Shown here: positions 23,069-33,047 of the stretch, piece by piece
Layout of the letters: each line of letters opens with the position of its first letter
Numbering within the stretch: the first letter of the stretch is position 1
Assembly: GCA_010909165.1 (NCBI GenBank)
Contig: VJWM01000025.1
Location: 2,108,001-2,172,000 of the forward strand
Direction of reading: 5' to 3'
Source: Anthoceros angustus
Taxonomy: Eukaryota > Streptophyta > Anthocerotopsida > Anthocerotales > Anthocerotaceae
DNA length: 64,000 nucleotides
The notes under the pieces: model-generated
What the model saw: the letters and a program-made list of their open reading frames with translations, nothing else
Told to the model about the DNA's origin: nothing
Database searches by the model: none
Position numbers and translations under genes: made by a program

Positions 23069-25254
23069 TTAGAGACCTGCTTTCTTCTTCAAGTGTTGCT
23101 TGAAGTCCATGATATCACCCTCCCACCTGCTGACTGTTTTGTTCTCACAAACCCAAATTTCCTTGGCTACTTGGTTTATGAGCCTGAAGTCGTGACTGAC
23201 AAGCACCAAACCGCCATCCCACTCATTCAAGGCATCAGCTAAAGAGTCGATAGTCTCTATGTCAAGATGATTGGTAGGCTCATCCAGAAGCAGCAGATGA
23301 GGGAGTCTCCAGGCCAACCAGGCAAAAATGACTCTACTTTTCTGCCCATCGGACAAATTCCCCATAGGCATTATTTGGGCTTTACCCGTCAATCCAAACT
23401 TGCCAATGGCTGCACGCATTTTCTCTTCTTCGAGACCTGGATACTCACTCATCATATACTGCAGGGCTGACATATTCAAATCCAGGGTCTCTGTCAAGTG
23501 CTGATGATACTGTGCTATGCGCAAATGGTTGTGACGCCTTACCATGCCATCTTGTGGCACGAGCTCTCCTGTCATCAACTTCAGCAGAGTGCTTTTGCCA
23601 GCACCATTAGGCCCAACAAGTGCTATCCGTGAATCCAGATCCACACCAAAGTCAATCTTCCGGTATATGGAAGAATCCTTCGTATACCCAAAATCAACTT
23701 CCACAAACTGGAGAACTGGTGGAGGTAGCTTGCCAACATCTGTGAACCTAAATACCAAAACCTTGTCTTTAGAAACCTTCTCGGTCAAACCCCCCCTTTC
23801 CATCTTCGCCAAAGTCTTCTCCTTACTTTGAGCTTGTCGAGCAAGCTTTGCAGAACCATGACCAAACCTTGCGATATATTCTTTCATACCGGCAATCTGT
23901 TCTTGTTCCCACCTGTACTGCTTCATCTGATTCTCCTCCAACTCCGATCGCGTCTGCACATACTGGTCATAATTGCCAGAGTAAAACTTCAACTTCTTGT
24001 TTTGCATGTGAATGATGTTCGTGCAAACCCCATTAAGAAAATCTTGGGAGTGCGACACCACCACTAGAATTCTGTCAAACTTCTTCAGAGTTTCTTCCAG
24101 CCACACACAGGCTTCCAAATCTGACAGAAGTACACAACACCAATGCCCTGTCAGCACCTTTTATTGACAAAAAACACCCAGAGGCTCCACTGTTGTCTAG
24201 ACTTACCCAAATGATTGGTTGGCTCGTCCAGGAGAAGAATGGTGGGGTTCATGAACAGGGCTCTTGCCAATGCAAGTCGCATTCTCCATCCTCCAGAAAA
24301 GTCCCTTGTCTTCTTGGCTTGCATTTTCTTGGTGAAACCAAGACCATGCAGAATTTCTGCAGCCCTTTTCTCTGCTGTAGCAGAATCCATGGCTTCAAGC
24401 CTTTCATACAAACGATCCAGAGCTTCTCCCCCACCATCATCCTGCAAAGACAAACAACATGGCGGAGCTCACGGTCAACAAAATACCGTAGTACTAAAAC
24501 TATGAAACCCTTCATCGCCATTCGACCAGAACAAAACCTGAGCTGCAAGCCTCTCAGCTTCTCGTTCAAGTTTCAGCCGCTCCGCGTCCACGTTCATCAC
24601 AGCCTCCAGTGCAGTCAAGTCCGTGGCATCAATCTCCCTGGTCAGATGGTAAATGTCCATGTGCTCCGGGATAGGAACCTCCCGACATCCTATAGAGGTC
24701 AGCAGCGTGGACTTCCCACAGCCATTCAATCCCAGCAATCCATAGCGCCTGTACCAGGACAGGAGAAGGCACTCAGCGTTGAAGAACTCAGATCCCCACA
24801 CTCCAGAAAAACAAGACCCCCTGGTACGAAGCTTACCGCCCATAATTGAGCTCAAGCGTAGAATCGGACACCAGCTCGTGACCGTGAAATGTTACAGACA
24901 AACTCTCAATCTGCGGCACAACAAAACGGCCAAAGCATAAGAGGCCATCACTCACGGCATGCAAAACACTACCAATCAGCGGCTGCTAGCGCTCAGCCAG
25001 TCCGGAATTCCTTCTAAACCCTATCGCTCACGACGACTCACATGAATATCCCTCGACTGCGGGTGCGACGCCAAGACCCCCGTGCACGTCCGATCCGTGA
25101 TCTGCATAGCAATTAATTCATCGGCAGCCCTCTGAAGGTTGCCATTCTCGACAGCGTCCTCCAACTTGGGCACAGATGCGGACTTGGAGCCCCGCTTGGC
25201 AGCTGCCGCGGCCTTCTTCGCGGCGGCTTTCTTCTTGCTCGCGTCGGACACCAT
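23069..25254 (-). CDS. ABCF1: ABC transporter F family member 1 (GCN20/ABCF type)
   Basis: Five exons on the minus strand: 25042-25254, 24837-24910, 24538-24748, 24207-24441 and 23069-24120, with GT-AG introns and consistent phases, give 594 residues; Arabidopsis ABCF1 is about the same length. It starts [20 protein letters not shown]. Two nucleotide-binding domains: the first has Walker [10 protein letters not shown], signature FSGGWRMR and Walker [13 protein letters not shown]; the second has Walker [10 protein letters not shown], signature LSDGQKSR and Walker [13 protein letters not shown]. There are no membrane helices. ABCF proteins act on ribosomes; the plant GCN20-like members are linked to eIF2-alpha phosphorylation with GCN1/GCN2, so a cytosolic translation-control role is inferred. 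All ATPase motifs look intact. Confidence 0.97.
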
Positions 25255-26018
25255 TTTCCCTGCGTGCGAGATAGCAGCGCGCCGCTAGTGCCGCAAGCAC
25301 TGGCAACAACCTGAGGGAGGTGCTTGCCGTCCCTTGCCTTCCCTTCACACCTCAAGCCCTCCCTGACGCAGATTCACGATCCAGCACCGAAACCCTACCG
25401 CCGCCGGTCCCTACGCCCTCTCCACACAGCCACCCCGCCCGCAAGGATTGCCGCCTGCCAAAGCACAGCGCACGCGCTCCAGCGCCAATTCTCTCCCGGC
25501 TCCCTGCCTACAACACCGCGTGCTGATGGCGATGCTGCTCCACAGGCGCACCGACACAATGCACAATCAATTCAGCAGGAAATGTCGCAACAGCAACCCC
25601 GGGGGACTCAAGGCGGCGGTGCGGAGAGGCGGCACCAAAGTTCTGTGACCGAGGTCCTAGTTCCTCGCCTGTCTTATTGCCTGCGACCTAGACGCTGGCA
25701 GGTTTATAGCCCATGTTAATTGGAAGATGTGTCAGCCTCAGACATGTACACACCGCTCACTACAGCATAAATAGAGCTTAATAAATAGGTATGTTGCTAA
25801 TTAAAACCTCGAGATATGTATTTTATTCATTATGTAGAAACTTACTCTGTACGTGTAACACATGTACGAGTAAATGAAGGGTAGTAGTCACATGTACGAG
25901 TAAATCAAAGTTGGTAGGCAATCACCATCGTGTCAAACTGCCTATACTAAATTGCTAGATGTGGACGGAGAGTTGCAACGCTGGCTCGCAAAGGTTACCA
26001 GCCGTTTGCTTCAGTGAG
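25255..26018. other. ABCF1 promoter side and 3' flank of ZNF830-like gene
   Basis: No gene. Directly upstream of ABCF1 the DNA is GC-rich and pyrimidine-rich on the minus strand, as for a 5' UTR. Near 25890 a short direct repeat (CACATGTACGAGTAAAT) occurs twice about 30 bp apart. Confidence 0.45.
25390..25397 (+). promoter_or_regulatory. Telo-box core AAACCCTA upstream of ABCF1
   Basis: Lies about 135 bp upstream of the ABCF1 start codon. A second AAACCCTA lies inside ABCF1 intron 1 near 25016. Single 8-bp motif, so weak on its own. Confidence 0.35.
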
Positions 26019-27497
26019 TTACAAATGCTTTGCCCGCCAATCCACGTAGTAAGTGTCCTCCTCGCTGTCCTCGTCGCTAGACGACGGTTCCTCCTCCTCT
26101 GGTTGCACGGCGTCTATCTCCTTGGCAGCTGCAGCAGCAAAAGCAGCTGCCTTCTCTTCCTGCTTTTTCCGAAACATTTCTACTTTGAGCATCAAAGTTC
26201 TGCAAAAGGAACGAACAGGACAACGTTTCAGGTGCCTGTGAGGTTCAAATCTGTGGCCCAGGGGAAAGAGAGGTGGATAGATTACCTTCGCTCAAGCTCT
26301 TCCCGTGCTTCTCTTTCCTCGGCAGCGTCATACTGTTGGTCCAAAGGAAACAGCGCGTGAGCCTTATGACCTAAGGAAGCGGCAACGATGGAAGTGACTA
26401 TGGTGTAGTGTTGTGAATGGTAAGGTGACTTTACCTCCTCTTCTTCTTGACGATAGTCCACTTCTTTCAGATCGTCCTGGATCGACTTCTGAAACTCCTT
26501 CCACTCGTCACTGAGGGGCAAATGTGATTAGACGAGTCTGACAATGGTGACTTCATTCTTGGACGGCTGATGAAGGCCGGTGGGAAAACGAACTTACTTC
26601 AAATCAGCCTTGGGAGGTTCTTTGCCGCGGGCCTTGTGATCAGCAGGGACACTGTCGAAAAATCCTTCAGGCAGAGCACCCTTTCCTTCAACAGGATCCG
26701 CCTGTGTTCCATTGGCTACTGCCACCACCTCTTGGGGGACCGCTCCACCTTTCTCGATGTTTCCTGTCCTAGACAAGGACATGGAAGTGCCGTGATGAGA
26801 AGGTGTCCACCCCGACGGCTCAACTCCACAGGAGCAGCTGGTTATGCTAGAATACAGAAGCAGCTGATACCTGGGCGGATCCTCTTGGCATCTGGAGCAT
26901 CGAAAAAGTCTGCCGGCAGAGCTGAGGAAGTGCGGGTGCCTGGAACTGGAAGACCAGCGGCAGCAGGAGCAGCGGCTGCTGCTGCAGGAGGCGTTACCTT
27001 AGTAACCCTAGCAGGTTCTGCAGGAACTGGTGGCTGTGCTCCAGAAGATAAACCTGCGGACTTGGCCCTTGCCTTGATGTCCTCCGCGGCCTGCACTAGC
27101 CTGAGCTCAGTCAGTCCACCTCCGACATACCGAGTCCATCAAGGAAGTACTTTCTTGTAAAGAAGAAGCAGGTCACCTCACCTCCTTGTGCTGCCGAGAG
27201 ACGAGGTGAGCAGGCCACAGAGACTCCGACCTCACTGCCACATTACAGACCTTGCAAACAGGCTGCCCTAGCTCGTTGTATCTGTGGCAATCAATCAAGC
27301 AAGCAATCAGTCAAGCCAGACAATAGTTCCACAAGCAGCCTGGAGCAAATTCTGTGACGCAAACAAGAGAATCATCAGGCTCCAGCAGCCAGGGCAGAGA
27401 CGCACCGCACAAGAGGAGAGTCTATCCGCTTCTCCCGTTGCTGCGCGGCCTGCTTCATGCGGGACCGCACAATCGCCTTGTTCCGCGCCGCATCCAT
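26019..27497 (-). CDS. ZNF830/CCDC16-like C2H2 zinc-finger protein
   Basis: Minus-strand gene of about six exons starting at ATG 27497 (MDAARNKAIVRSRMKQAAQQ, then REKRIDSPLVR). Exon 2 (27182-27281) supplies CKVCNVAVRSESLWPAHLVS followed by RQHKE, a single CX2C..HX5H finger of the matrin/U1-like type. Exon 3 encodes an Ala/Pro-rich middle with SALPADFFD, a short motif that recurs in this family (LPEGFFD occurs again near 26670). Later exons give LSDEWKEFQKSIQDDLKEVD, a Glu/Arg-rich coiled coil, and an acidic tail ending DTYYVDWRAKHL. Human ZNF830 is nuclear, associates with spliceosomes and is needed for early embryogenesis; an equivalent nuclear RNA-processing role is inferred. The start was preferred over upstream non-ATG frames because it matches plant homologues. 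Confidence 0.85.
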
Positions 27498-27801
27498 GGC
27501 GGCAGCCGTGGCCCGTCCTGCAGCCAGCCCTTGCGATTCGATACGATTTGATTCAAGCCATGGACTTGTCTCACACACACGGTTCTATGCATCCAGCTCC
27601 ATCTCCCCGGCAACGCACCGCACCTCGCTCCCCGCCGTGCCAGGCCCTAGAAGTATGTACATAGAAAGTTTCCTACCAACGCAGAAGCAATCTATCTAAG
27701 CCATAGCAAGGCCCCGGATTGCTGCAGCAAGGGGAAAGAATGCAACGCGGAGGAGCAGCAACATGGAGTAGGAAGACAGAGCGGTAGCAGGCTACGCGGC
27801 C
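27498..27801. promoter_or_regulatory. Divergent promoter, ZNF830-like / DUF3727-like
   Basis: 304 bp separates the two start codons of head-to-head genes, so the region must hold both promoters and 5' UTRs. No clear TATA box is seen on either strand. Confidence 0.6.
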
Positions 27802-29103
27802 ATGGCGGCTTCTATGCACGCAGTGCTTCCGTGCACCTTCCGTCCTGCGGCAGCCGACCCGAGACTCAGGCTAGGCTGCTGCGGATCTCGCTTCCATTGC
27901 AGAGCTGCAAAGCAGAGCTCGTACAAACAGACATCCGGCGGCAGCGAGAAGAAGCAGCAACATCAGAGACAGCAAGCTCCTCCTCCGCAGCACAAGAATG
28001 TAAGCGAGATCTCTCTTGTTTGTGAATGAGAATCCATCAGAGTGTGTGTGTTGGTGCTGCTGTGCTGTGTCTGTGTCGTGTTGTTTGCTGGTCATGTCCT
28101 CGTCTACGTGGTGCTGTTTGCTGATCATGTCCTCATCTGCTTTGTGCTGTTTGGTGTCATGTCCTGTCATCCTCGTTTTGCGGTTTGTTGATCATGCTCA
28201 TCTGCGTTGTGCTTTTTGCGTATCATGTCCTCTCGTATCGTTGTGCTGTTTGCTGTTCATGTCGTCCACATCTTCGTTGTTGCTGTTTTCTGATCATGTC
28301 CTCACCTTCGTTCTGCTGTTTACTGATCATGTTCTCAGCAGCTGCAGCTGCAGCAACAGCAGCAGCAGGCTCAGAAGCGGGGTAGCGCATCCAAGAGCGT
28401 GGAGGTGGTGGACGACGCCGGATTGCCGCCATCTCTTCTTCCCAAGCCGCCGGCGGGCTTCGTGCTGGACAGCGCGGGGGAGGTGGTGCTTATGGCGCCG
28501 GCCAACAAGCGGATGGTAACGCTGGTGGATCCAGGCACGGGGCGGCCGCTGGAGTGCGTGGTGAGGCGCGCGTTCCAGAGCTCGGACGGCGTGCAGTGCC
28601 TGCTGCTCACGCCACTGGACATGGCGCTGCAGATTCTGAAGTTTCAGGAGGGGGAGGGGGAGCTGGGGCTGCGGGACCTCACCGACCAGGAGCTGGAGCA
28701 GGTGCTTCCCACCGCCTCCTACGCGCTGGCCAAGATCCGCCTGCACCTCATGCACACCGGATTCTGCCTGACAGCCCGGGGAGGATTCTGCTACACGGAC
28801 GAGGACGTGATCGACCTCAACACAGAGTACGGGGGAGCTCTGGGCGGGTCCCTGGCCGAGGGTGTGGAGATCACCACCTTCTTCTTCCGCCAGGCCGAGT
28901 ACCTTGTCTACACGCCCTTCGACCCGCTCATGTTTGTGGCCTGCGTGGATCCAAGCACGGGCCATCTCACTATCGCGGACGATGATCTCCTGGACGATCA
29001 GGCCGTCCTGGAAGCGATAGATGAGGAGGACGCGTTCCAGGCTGTGGTAGAGGAGGAAGAAGCTGTGAACAGAGCTTTGAAACAAACCCAAGGCAGGGCA
29101 TGA
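27802..29103 (+). CDS. Plastid-type DUF3727/DUF1292-like protein
   Basis: Two exons, 27802-27999 and 28339-29103, about 320 residues. Exon 1 is rich in Ala, Arg and Ser with no acidic residues early on and looks like a chloroplast transit peptide, followed by a Gln-rich linker. Exon 2 contains VVLMAPANKRMVTLVDPGTG, ECVVRRAFQ and a long acidic C-terminal region (FFFRQAEYLVYTPFDPLMFV, then DDDLLDDQAVLEAIDEED). This resembles the DUF3727 proteins of cyanobacteria and plant chloroplasts, with a DUF1292-like N-terminal part. The biochemical role is not known to me. The intron is an imperfect minisatellite whose last unit carries the splice acceptor. Confidence 0.7.
28060..28338 (+). repeat. Intronic minisatellite of 30-37 bp units
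   Basis: About eight imperfect units of the form TGTGCTGTTTGCTGATCATGTCCTC plus a variable spacer fill most of the intron. The acceptor ...GATCATGTTCTCAG is the final unit, so the repeats look like duplicated 3' intron ends. Confidence 0.8.
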
Positions 29104-29367
29104 CGGACTCTTACTCCTGGACCTCTGCTTCATTTACACCACATCTACTAACTAGAGGGAATCGATGTAGCGGCGACATACGTCTACAATTTTTTTTCGA
29201 CGTGAGAACAAATATGTACGTCCAGAATTGCTTCCAAGACCTTTTCACATGCTTCCTACAACTACGCCACAAGAGGTACCTCTACGTCATCTGACAGGAC
29301 CCCTGGAGTAAGCAAGTGCTTGTGTTTGGGTGGAAAGAACCTGCAGGCGAAAAACACAGAACTCGGC

Positions 29368-30851
29368 TTAGCGCAACAGAAAAAGGATGTAGGCGGAAGC
29401 ATGTCTGATGCAACAGACTCCGACCTCTCGTATGTACTTAGCTACAGCCCTGCAGCCCTCCGATGCCAAGAGCACCACCTTCTCCAGCACATCGATTGGC
29501 AGTCTGGAGTCCATCTGCAGGATTTACAAGGGTTGAGGGGGGGGATTCCGGATCAAGAATCTCATGAACACTTGATCCAATGACAGAGATGAGCGAACCT
29601 GCAGGAGTGAGATTTTGTCCAGTTTTGGGAAGAGCCCCACTGTGACATCCGGACCGCCTCCGCTATCTTCAAGGTAGTTCAAATCTGTGGGCACCAGCAG
29701 GAAACGTAAAGACTCGCACTTGGCAAGCGGAGTCGGCACTGCAGAAAGGTGGGCAAGCAGTTGCACCTAGCAAAGGAGTGCTATTCAAGTAGCCAGCAGA
29801 ACATGAGACTGCCAGATCTCTCATGGGTATTCCGGCATCTGCCAGAGCGATGGTTGCAGCATTGATGCAGGCCGACCTTGTTCCTGCGCATCACAACCAT
29901 GGTTTCACTGACTCGATGTTGCAAGAGTCAATACTAGTTTGTGTCCGGTGACCAATGCCCAAACTGCAACTTACCTCCATCTGCTTGTAAGACTTGCACG
30001 TAGATGTCAATCTGCAGAATAGAAGATTTCCTGTTGATACAATTACCAAGCATCAAATACCAAGGAAAACAAATTGAGGCAGAGTCACACTCGCCTGTGT
30101 TCGAGGCATTTGCGCTGTCAGAATTGCCTCTTCCATCGTCTGCCTGATTACTAGTGATATCTCCATAGCCCGTCTGCCACAACCAATGACGACGACTCAG
30201 AAACATACGAACGTTTGCACACTGAGAACCAGACCTGCAACTAAACCCACATACTAGCCGAACCTGTCACCCTTCCCTCGCTTCCTACGCTCCCCTGTAC
30301 TGAAAGTGGCCATGCTATAATCGCATCTAACCTGAAGGACGAAGAGCATCAGTATGTCTCCACATCAAACAGGCACAAAAGACTCTTAGAGAAAATTTCA
30401 ATCCGCAAATTTCCTTGGCCTTGACATCTCATCACAAACCGACAAGCACCCCATCAGAGGGCAACGGTATATGTAAGAAGTGACCTTACCAGGGCCTGAT
30501 CGTGTAGCTGCTGACTCCGGTTTTGCACCTGCGCCGCAAACCACACCGCCAATTCATAGTACACCCACCACACATCACCATCCAGAAACTACTTCCGGCG
30601 GGTTCGGCCACCGTACCTCGTGAGGACCATATACAGCAGCTATCACTTTGGTGTTGCCCATCTGAAACAGTGCGGACCTGAACCCACCAACATCAGTCGA
30701 CAAGCATCGCTCAAAGCAACAAAACTTCTTTACCAGGTTCTGCAGCATACCCGCTCGCCTTCTCAACAACTCCAATCTCTGCGTATAATTGTCGCATCTC
30801 GGGTGCCCGGCGGCCATCCACACGCAGACCCTCCTGGGTCACAAACTCCAT
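29368..30851 (-). CDS. RRP41: Exosome complex core subunit RRP41 (RNase PH family)
   Basis: Minus-strand gene of about eight or nine short exons. Exon 1 (30751-30851) reads MEFVTQEGLRVDGRRAPEMR and continues QLYAEIGVVEKAS; next come SALFQMGNTKVIAAVYGPHE, DYSMATFSTGERRKRGK, AMEISLVIRQTMEEAILTAQ, IDIYVQVLQADGG, SACINAATIALADAGIPMRD, DLNYLEDSGGGPDVTVGLFP and a last exon (29368-29514) starting MDSRLPIDVLEKVVLLASEG. These match plant RRP41/EXOSC4 throughout. RRP41 pairs with RRP45 in the six-subunit exosome ring that degrades and trims RNA; plant RRP41 is reported to keep phosphorolytic activity. The last dozen residues differ from relatives, so an extra 3' exon may be missed. It shares a 69-bp promoter with the TFIIIC6-like gene. 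Confidence 0.93.
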
Positions 30852-30920
30852 AGCCACCGCACTTGGAGTAAACACAGCTCTAGGGTTTAACTAGCTCGTA
30901 AACAGGCGAGGAGAGCAACC
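30852..30920. promoter_or_regulatory. 69-bp bidirectional promoter RRP41 / TFIIIC6 with telo-box
   Basis: Only 69 bp lies between the two ATG codons. At 30881-30888 TAGGGTTT is a telo-box core (AAACCCTA) on the minus strand. Transcription starts must lie within this gap or overlap the opposite gene's 5' exon. No TATA box is visible. Confidence 0.65.
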
Positions 30921-31515
30921 ATGGCGGAGCCGGACGACATGGCGGAGGCGGAGTACGTGCTTCTGGATATGGACGACGCGTTGCACGGCTTAGCCCTTGT
31001 TCCCAACACTCCCTACACCATCACCGTGAGTTATAACTTCTGAACGCCTCATCTTCCCTTTCTCTCTCTCGTTGCTGACGCTGGCCTACTGGCAGGGGCT
31101 GGACACTCTTAATCCCGTTCTCACCATAGGCAGTCACAAGCTGGTAAGCAGGTTGGGCCTTCTCGTAAATACTTGTTAGGATCCAGTTCTCGCACCCTCT
31201 CAGAGTGTTGGGTAGAGTCCAATATCTTCCCGCCACTAACTCGGGTGCAATCCGCAGATAGGAGAGTATCAAGAGACGGTCGGTGCGTGCTTCATCTTCT
31301 CCGAACGCGGTGAGTGCTCAAGGCATGCATGAGAAAGTAGTTGGTCAAACTTGAGCTGCTTCTGATGCTAACCACAGAGTGAGTTCATTGCAGACACAGG
31401 AAATGCTCAGGAGCCAAACAAGAGTTCAAAGGAGATCAAAGATGTGTGCCGTCTGGAGAGGAGGCTGAAGTTTCGACGCCTTCCTCTCGAAGGTGACACA
31501 CCTCAAAAGAGCTGA
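30921..31515 (+). CDS. TFIIIC subunit 6-like protein (GTF3C6, tau55-related domain)
   Basis: Four exons: 30921-31025, 31096-31143, 31258-31309 and 31394-31515, all GT-AG, joined to a 108-residue protein. The core AEYVLLDMDD, then GLDTLNPVLTIGSHKLIGEY and ETVGACFIFSER, matches the TFIIIC_sub6 domain (PF10419) of human GTF3C6 and plant homologues. TFIIIC binds the A and B boxes of tRNA genes and, with TFIIIA, 5S genes, and recruits TFIIIB and RNA polymerase III; the subunit is nuclear. The length suits the single-domain plant form. A downstream basic stretch (CRLERRLKFRRLPLEG) closes the protein. Confidence 0.87.
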
Positions 31516-31748
31516 GATGAAAACGCAATAGCTATTTCTCAGGGCTTGTACAGCAGCAAGGCTTTCCTGCACCTTGACAGGCTTCAAGCGCAGAAGAGTC
31601 TGGGTCTACCTCAAGACACGAAATAATCCTACAAGATTTGACCAGCACCAAAGCAACTTTCAGCCGATTGCTCCATGGCTCCAATTCTATTCCACCAAAA
31701 CGCCACCTTCAACTCAACTCTGTACAGATCACATCACGTGGCACCTTC
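31516..31748. other. Convergent 3' flanks
   Basis: 233 bp between the stop codons of the TFIIIC6-like gene (plus) and the small membrane protein gene (minus). The 3' UTRs probably lie close together or overlap. Confidence 0.4.
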
Positions 31749-32191
31749 TCAGCAACAAAGCGAATTCCGCTGCGTCACAAAAGCGATCAGAGAACGAATA
31801 GCCTCGCTCACCCTCGCTCTCGCCTCGTCCATTATCCGCTTGTCCCGTTCCTCCATAGCTCTGTCCCAAGCATCGTGACAGGGATGCTTCGGCTGCAACA
31901 CTCCAACAGAACAGAAATCGGCAACAGCAGCATCAGCAACCCTAGAGAAATGCGCACACAATCCAATCCAGCAGCAGCAACAACAACCGCATCCAGGAAA
32001 CTAAGAAATCCACACGATCCATGCGCAGGAGCAAAAGGCTGATACACAGATAAGGTAACCGAGCTCCGATGGAAAGAGTAAGAGCATCGCACCTTGCCAT
32101 GCATCAACTTGTGCATCAGCGCTTGGGAGTTTCCCATTACCACAATCATGACGCCGATCACGCCCAGAGCTAGCGCCGCCTCCCCCGACAT
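31749..32191 (-). CDS. Small single-pass membrane protein, about 80 aa
   Basis: Two predicted exons on the minus strand: 32093-32191 (MSGEAALALGVIGVMIVVMG, then NSQALMHKLMHGK) and 31749-31891 (KHPCHDAWDRAMEERDKRIM, then DEARARVSEAIRSLIAF). The donor is GTGCGA and the acceptor is GTTGCAG; the 200-bp intron could instead have a small extra exon. Residues 5-20 form one hydrophobic helix at the N-terminus, followed by a charged amphipathic helix. I do not recognise the family, but the layout resembles small mitochondrial or endomembrane proteins. Its divergent partner is ELM1. Confidence 0.5.
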
Positions 32192-33047
32192 CCTGTAGCC
32201 TTGCAAATTCTCACGATCCGGCTCTCAAGATCGATCCCTCGCCCTCTCCCTCGCCGGCCGCTTCACCTTCACGCAGACGAGCGCTCGCACACGGACTTCC
32301 GCTTCGGCTCCGGGAGACAACCTTTCGCCAGTTTCGCCCGATTTTTGTTCTATTATCGATAATCCAGTGTGCACATATGCCGGCCGGTTCAAGGTCGGGT
32401 GGTTCACTGCAAAGGCACGCTGCTGGTTTGCCTTGCCACATGTCCCTTCTTCCATTCGAATAACCTGCCCCCTGCTGCATCGTTGCGTTGGCAAACCTAT
32501 CCTTGCCATTGTGGTGCTCTGGAATCGATTCAAGGTCTGGGATTGCTGCCTTCTAAGAGGGCCTAATTTCGTGGAAGACGTTCTGGATTTGCAGATACGT
32601 GAATCAAAAGCAGCGGCTCTGTTCATGAAAGTGTGGTGGTGTTAAGGGGAATTCCAGCTTCTGTGGAATGCCTAGGGGATGAGCAGGAGCTGCCGGCGCA
32701 GCAGACATTGAGGACCGGCTGGTTGCGTCTCTGTGTTGGACGGTTAGGCTTGGTTTTTCCCTCCTGTTGCACCGGAGGAGGACGGTAAACTTCGGGCTTA
32801 GAGGATTTGTGCGTTTGGAGGTTGCTTGAGAGTTTGTCTCCTTAGAGCAGTTGCTGGATTGGTGTGCACAGCACAGCGGCTGAGGCCGGAGAAGAGGCCG
32901 TCTGTGGCTACTAAAGCAGCTGGATGGAGCTCGGAGTACTGGCTGCCAGGATCACCAGTATCTGTTGTTGAAGTGTCGGGTGGTGGATTTTGGCGAGTTT
33001 AGTTTTCTGGCGGCGGTGGGAGGGGGAGGGGATGTGTTGTTTCCAAC
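32192..33047. promoter_or_regulatory. Divergent promoter region, small membrane protein / ELM1
   Basis: 856 bp separates the two start codons. Pyrimidine-rich DNA next to 32191 suits a minus-strand 5' UTR, and the G-rich stretch before 33048 suits the ELM1 5' UTR. An open frame at 32367-32645 has no recognisable content and is not called. Confidence 0.45.

Noticed and set aside
28327-29133. 268-codon open frame opposite the DUF3727-like gene
   Set aside because: It is the antisense of a GC-rich coding exon; the plus strand carries the recognisable protein and an N-terminal exon.
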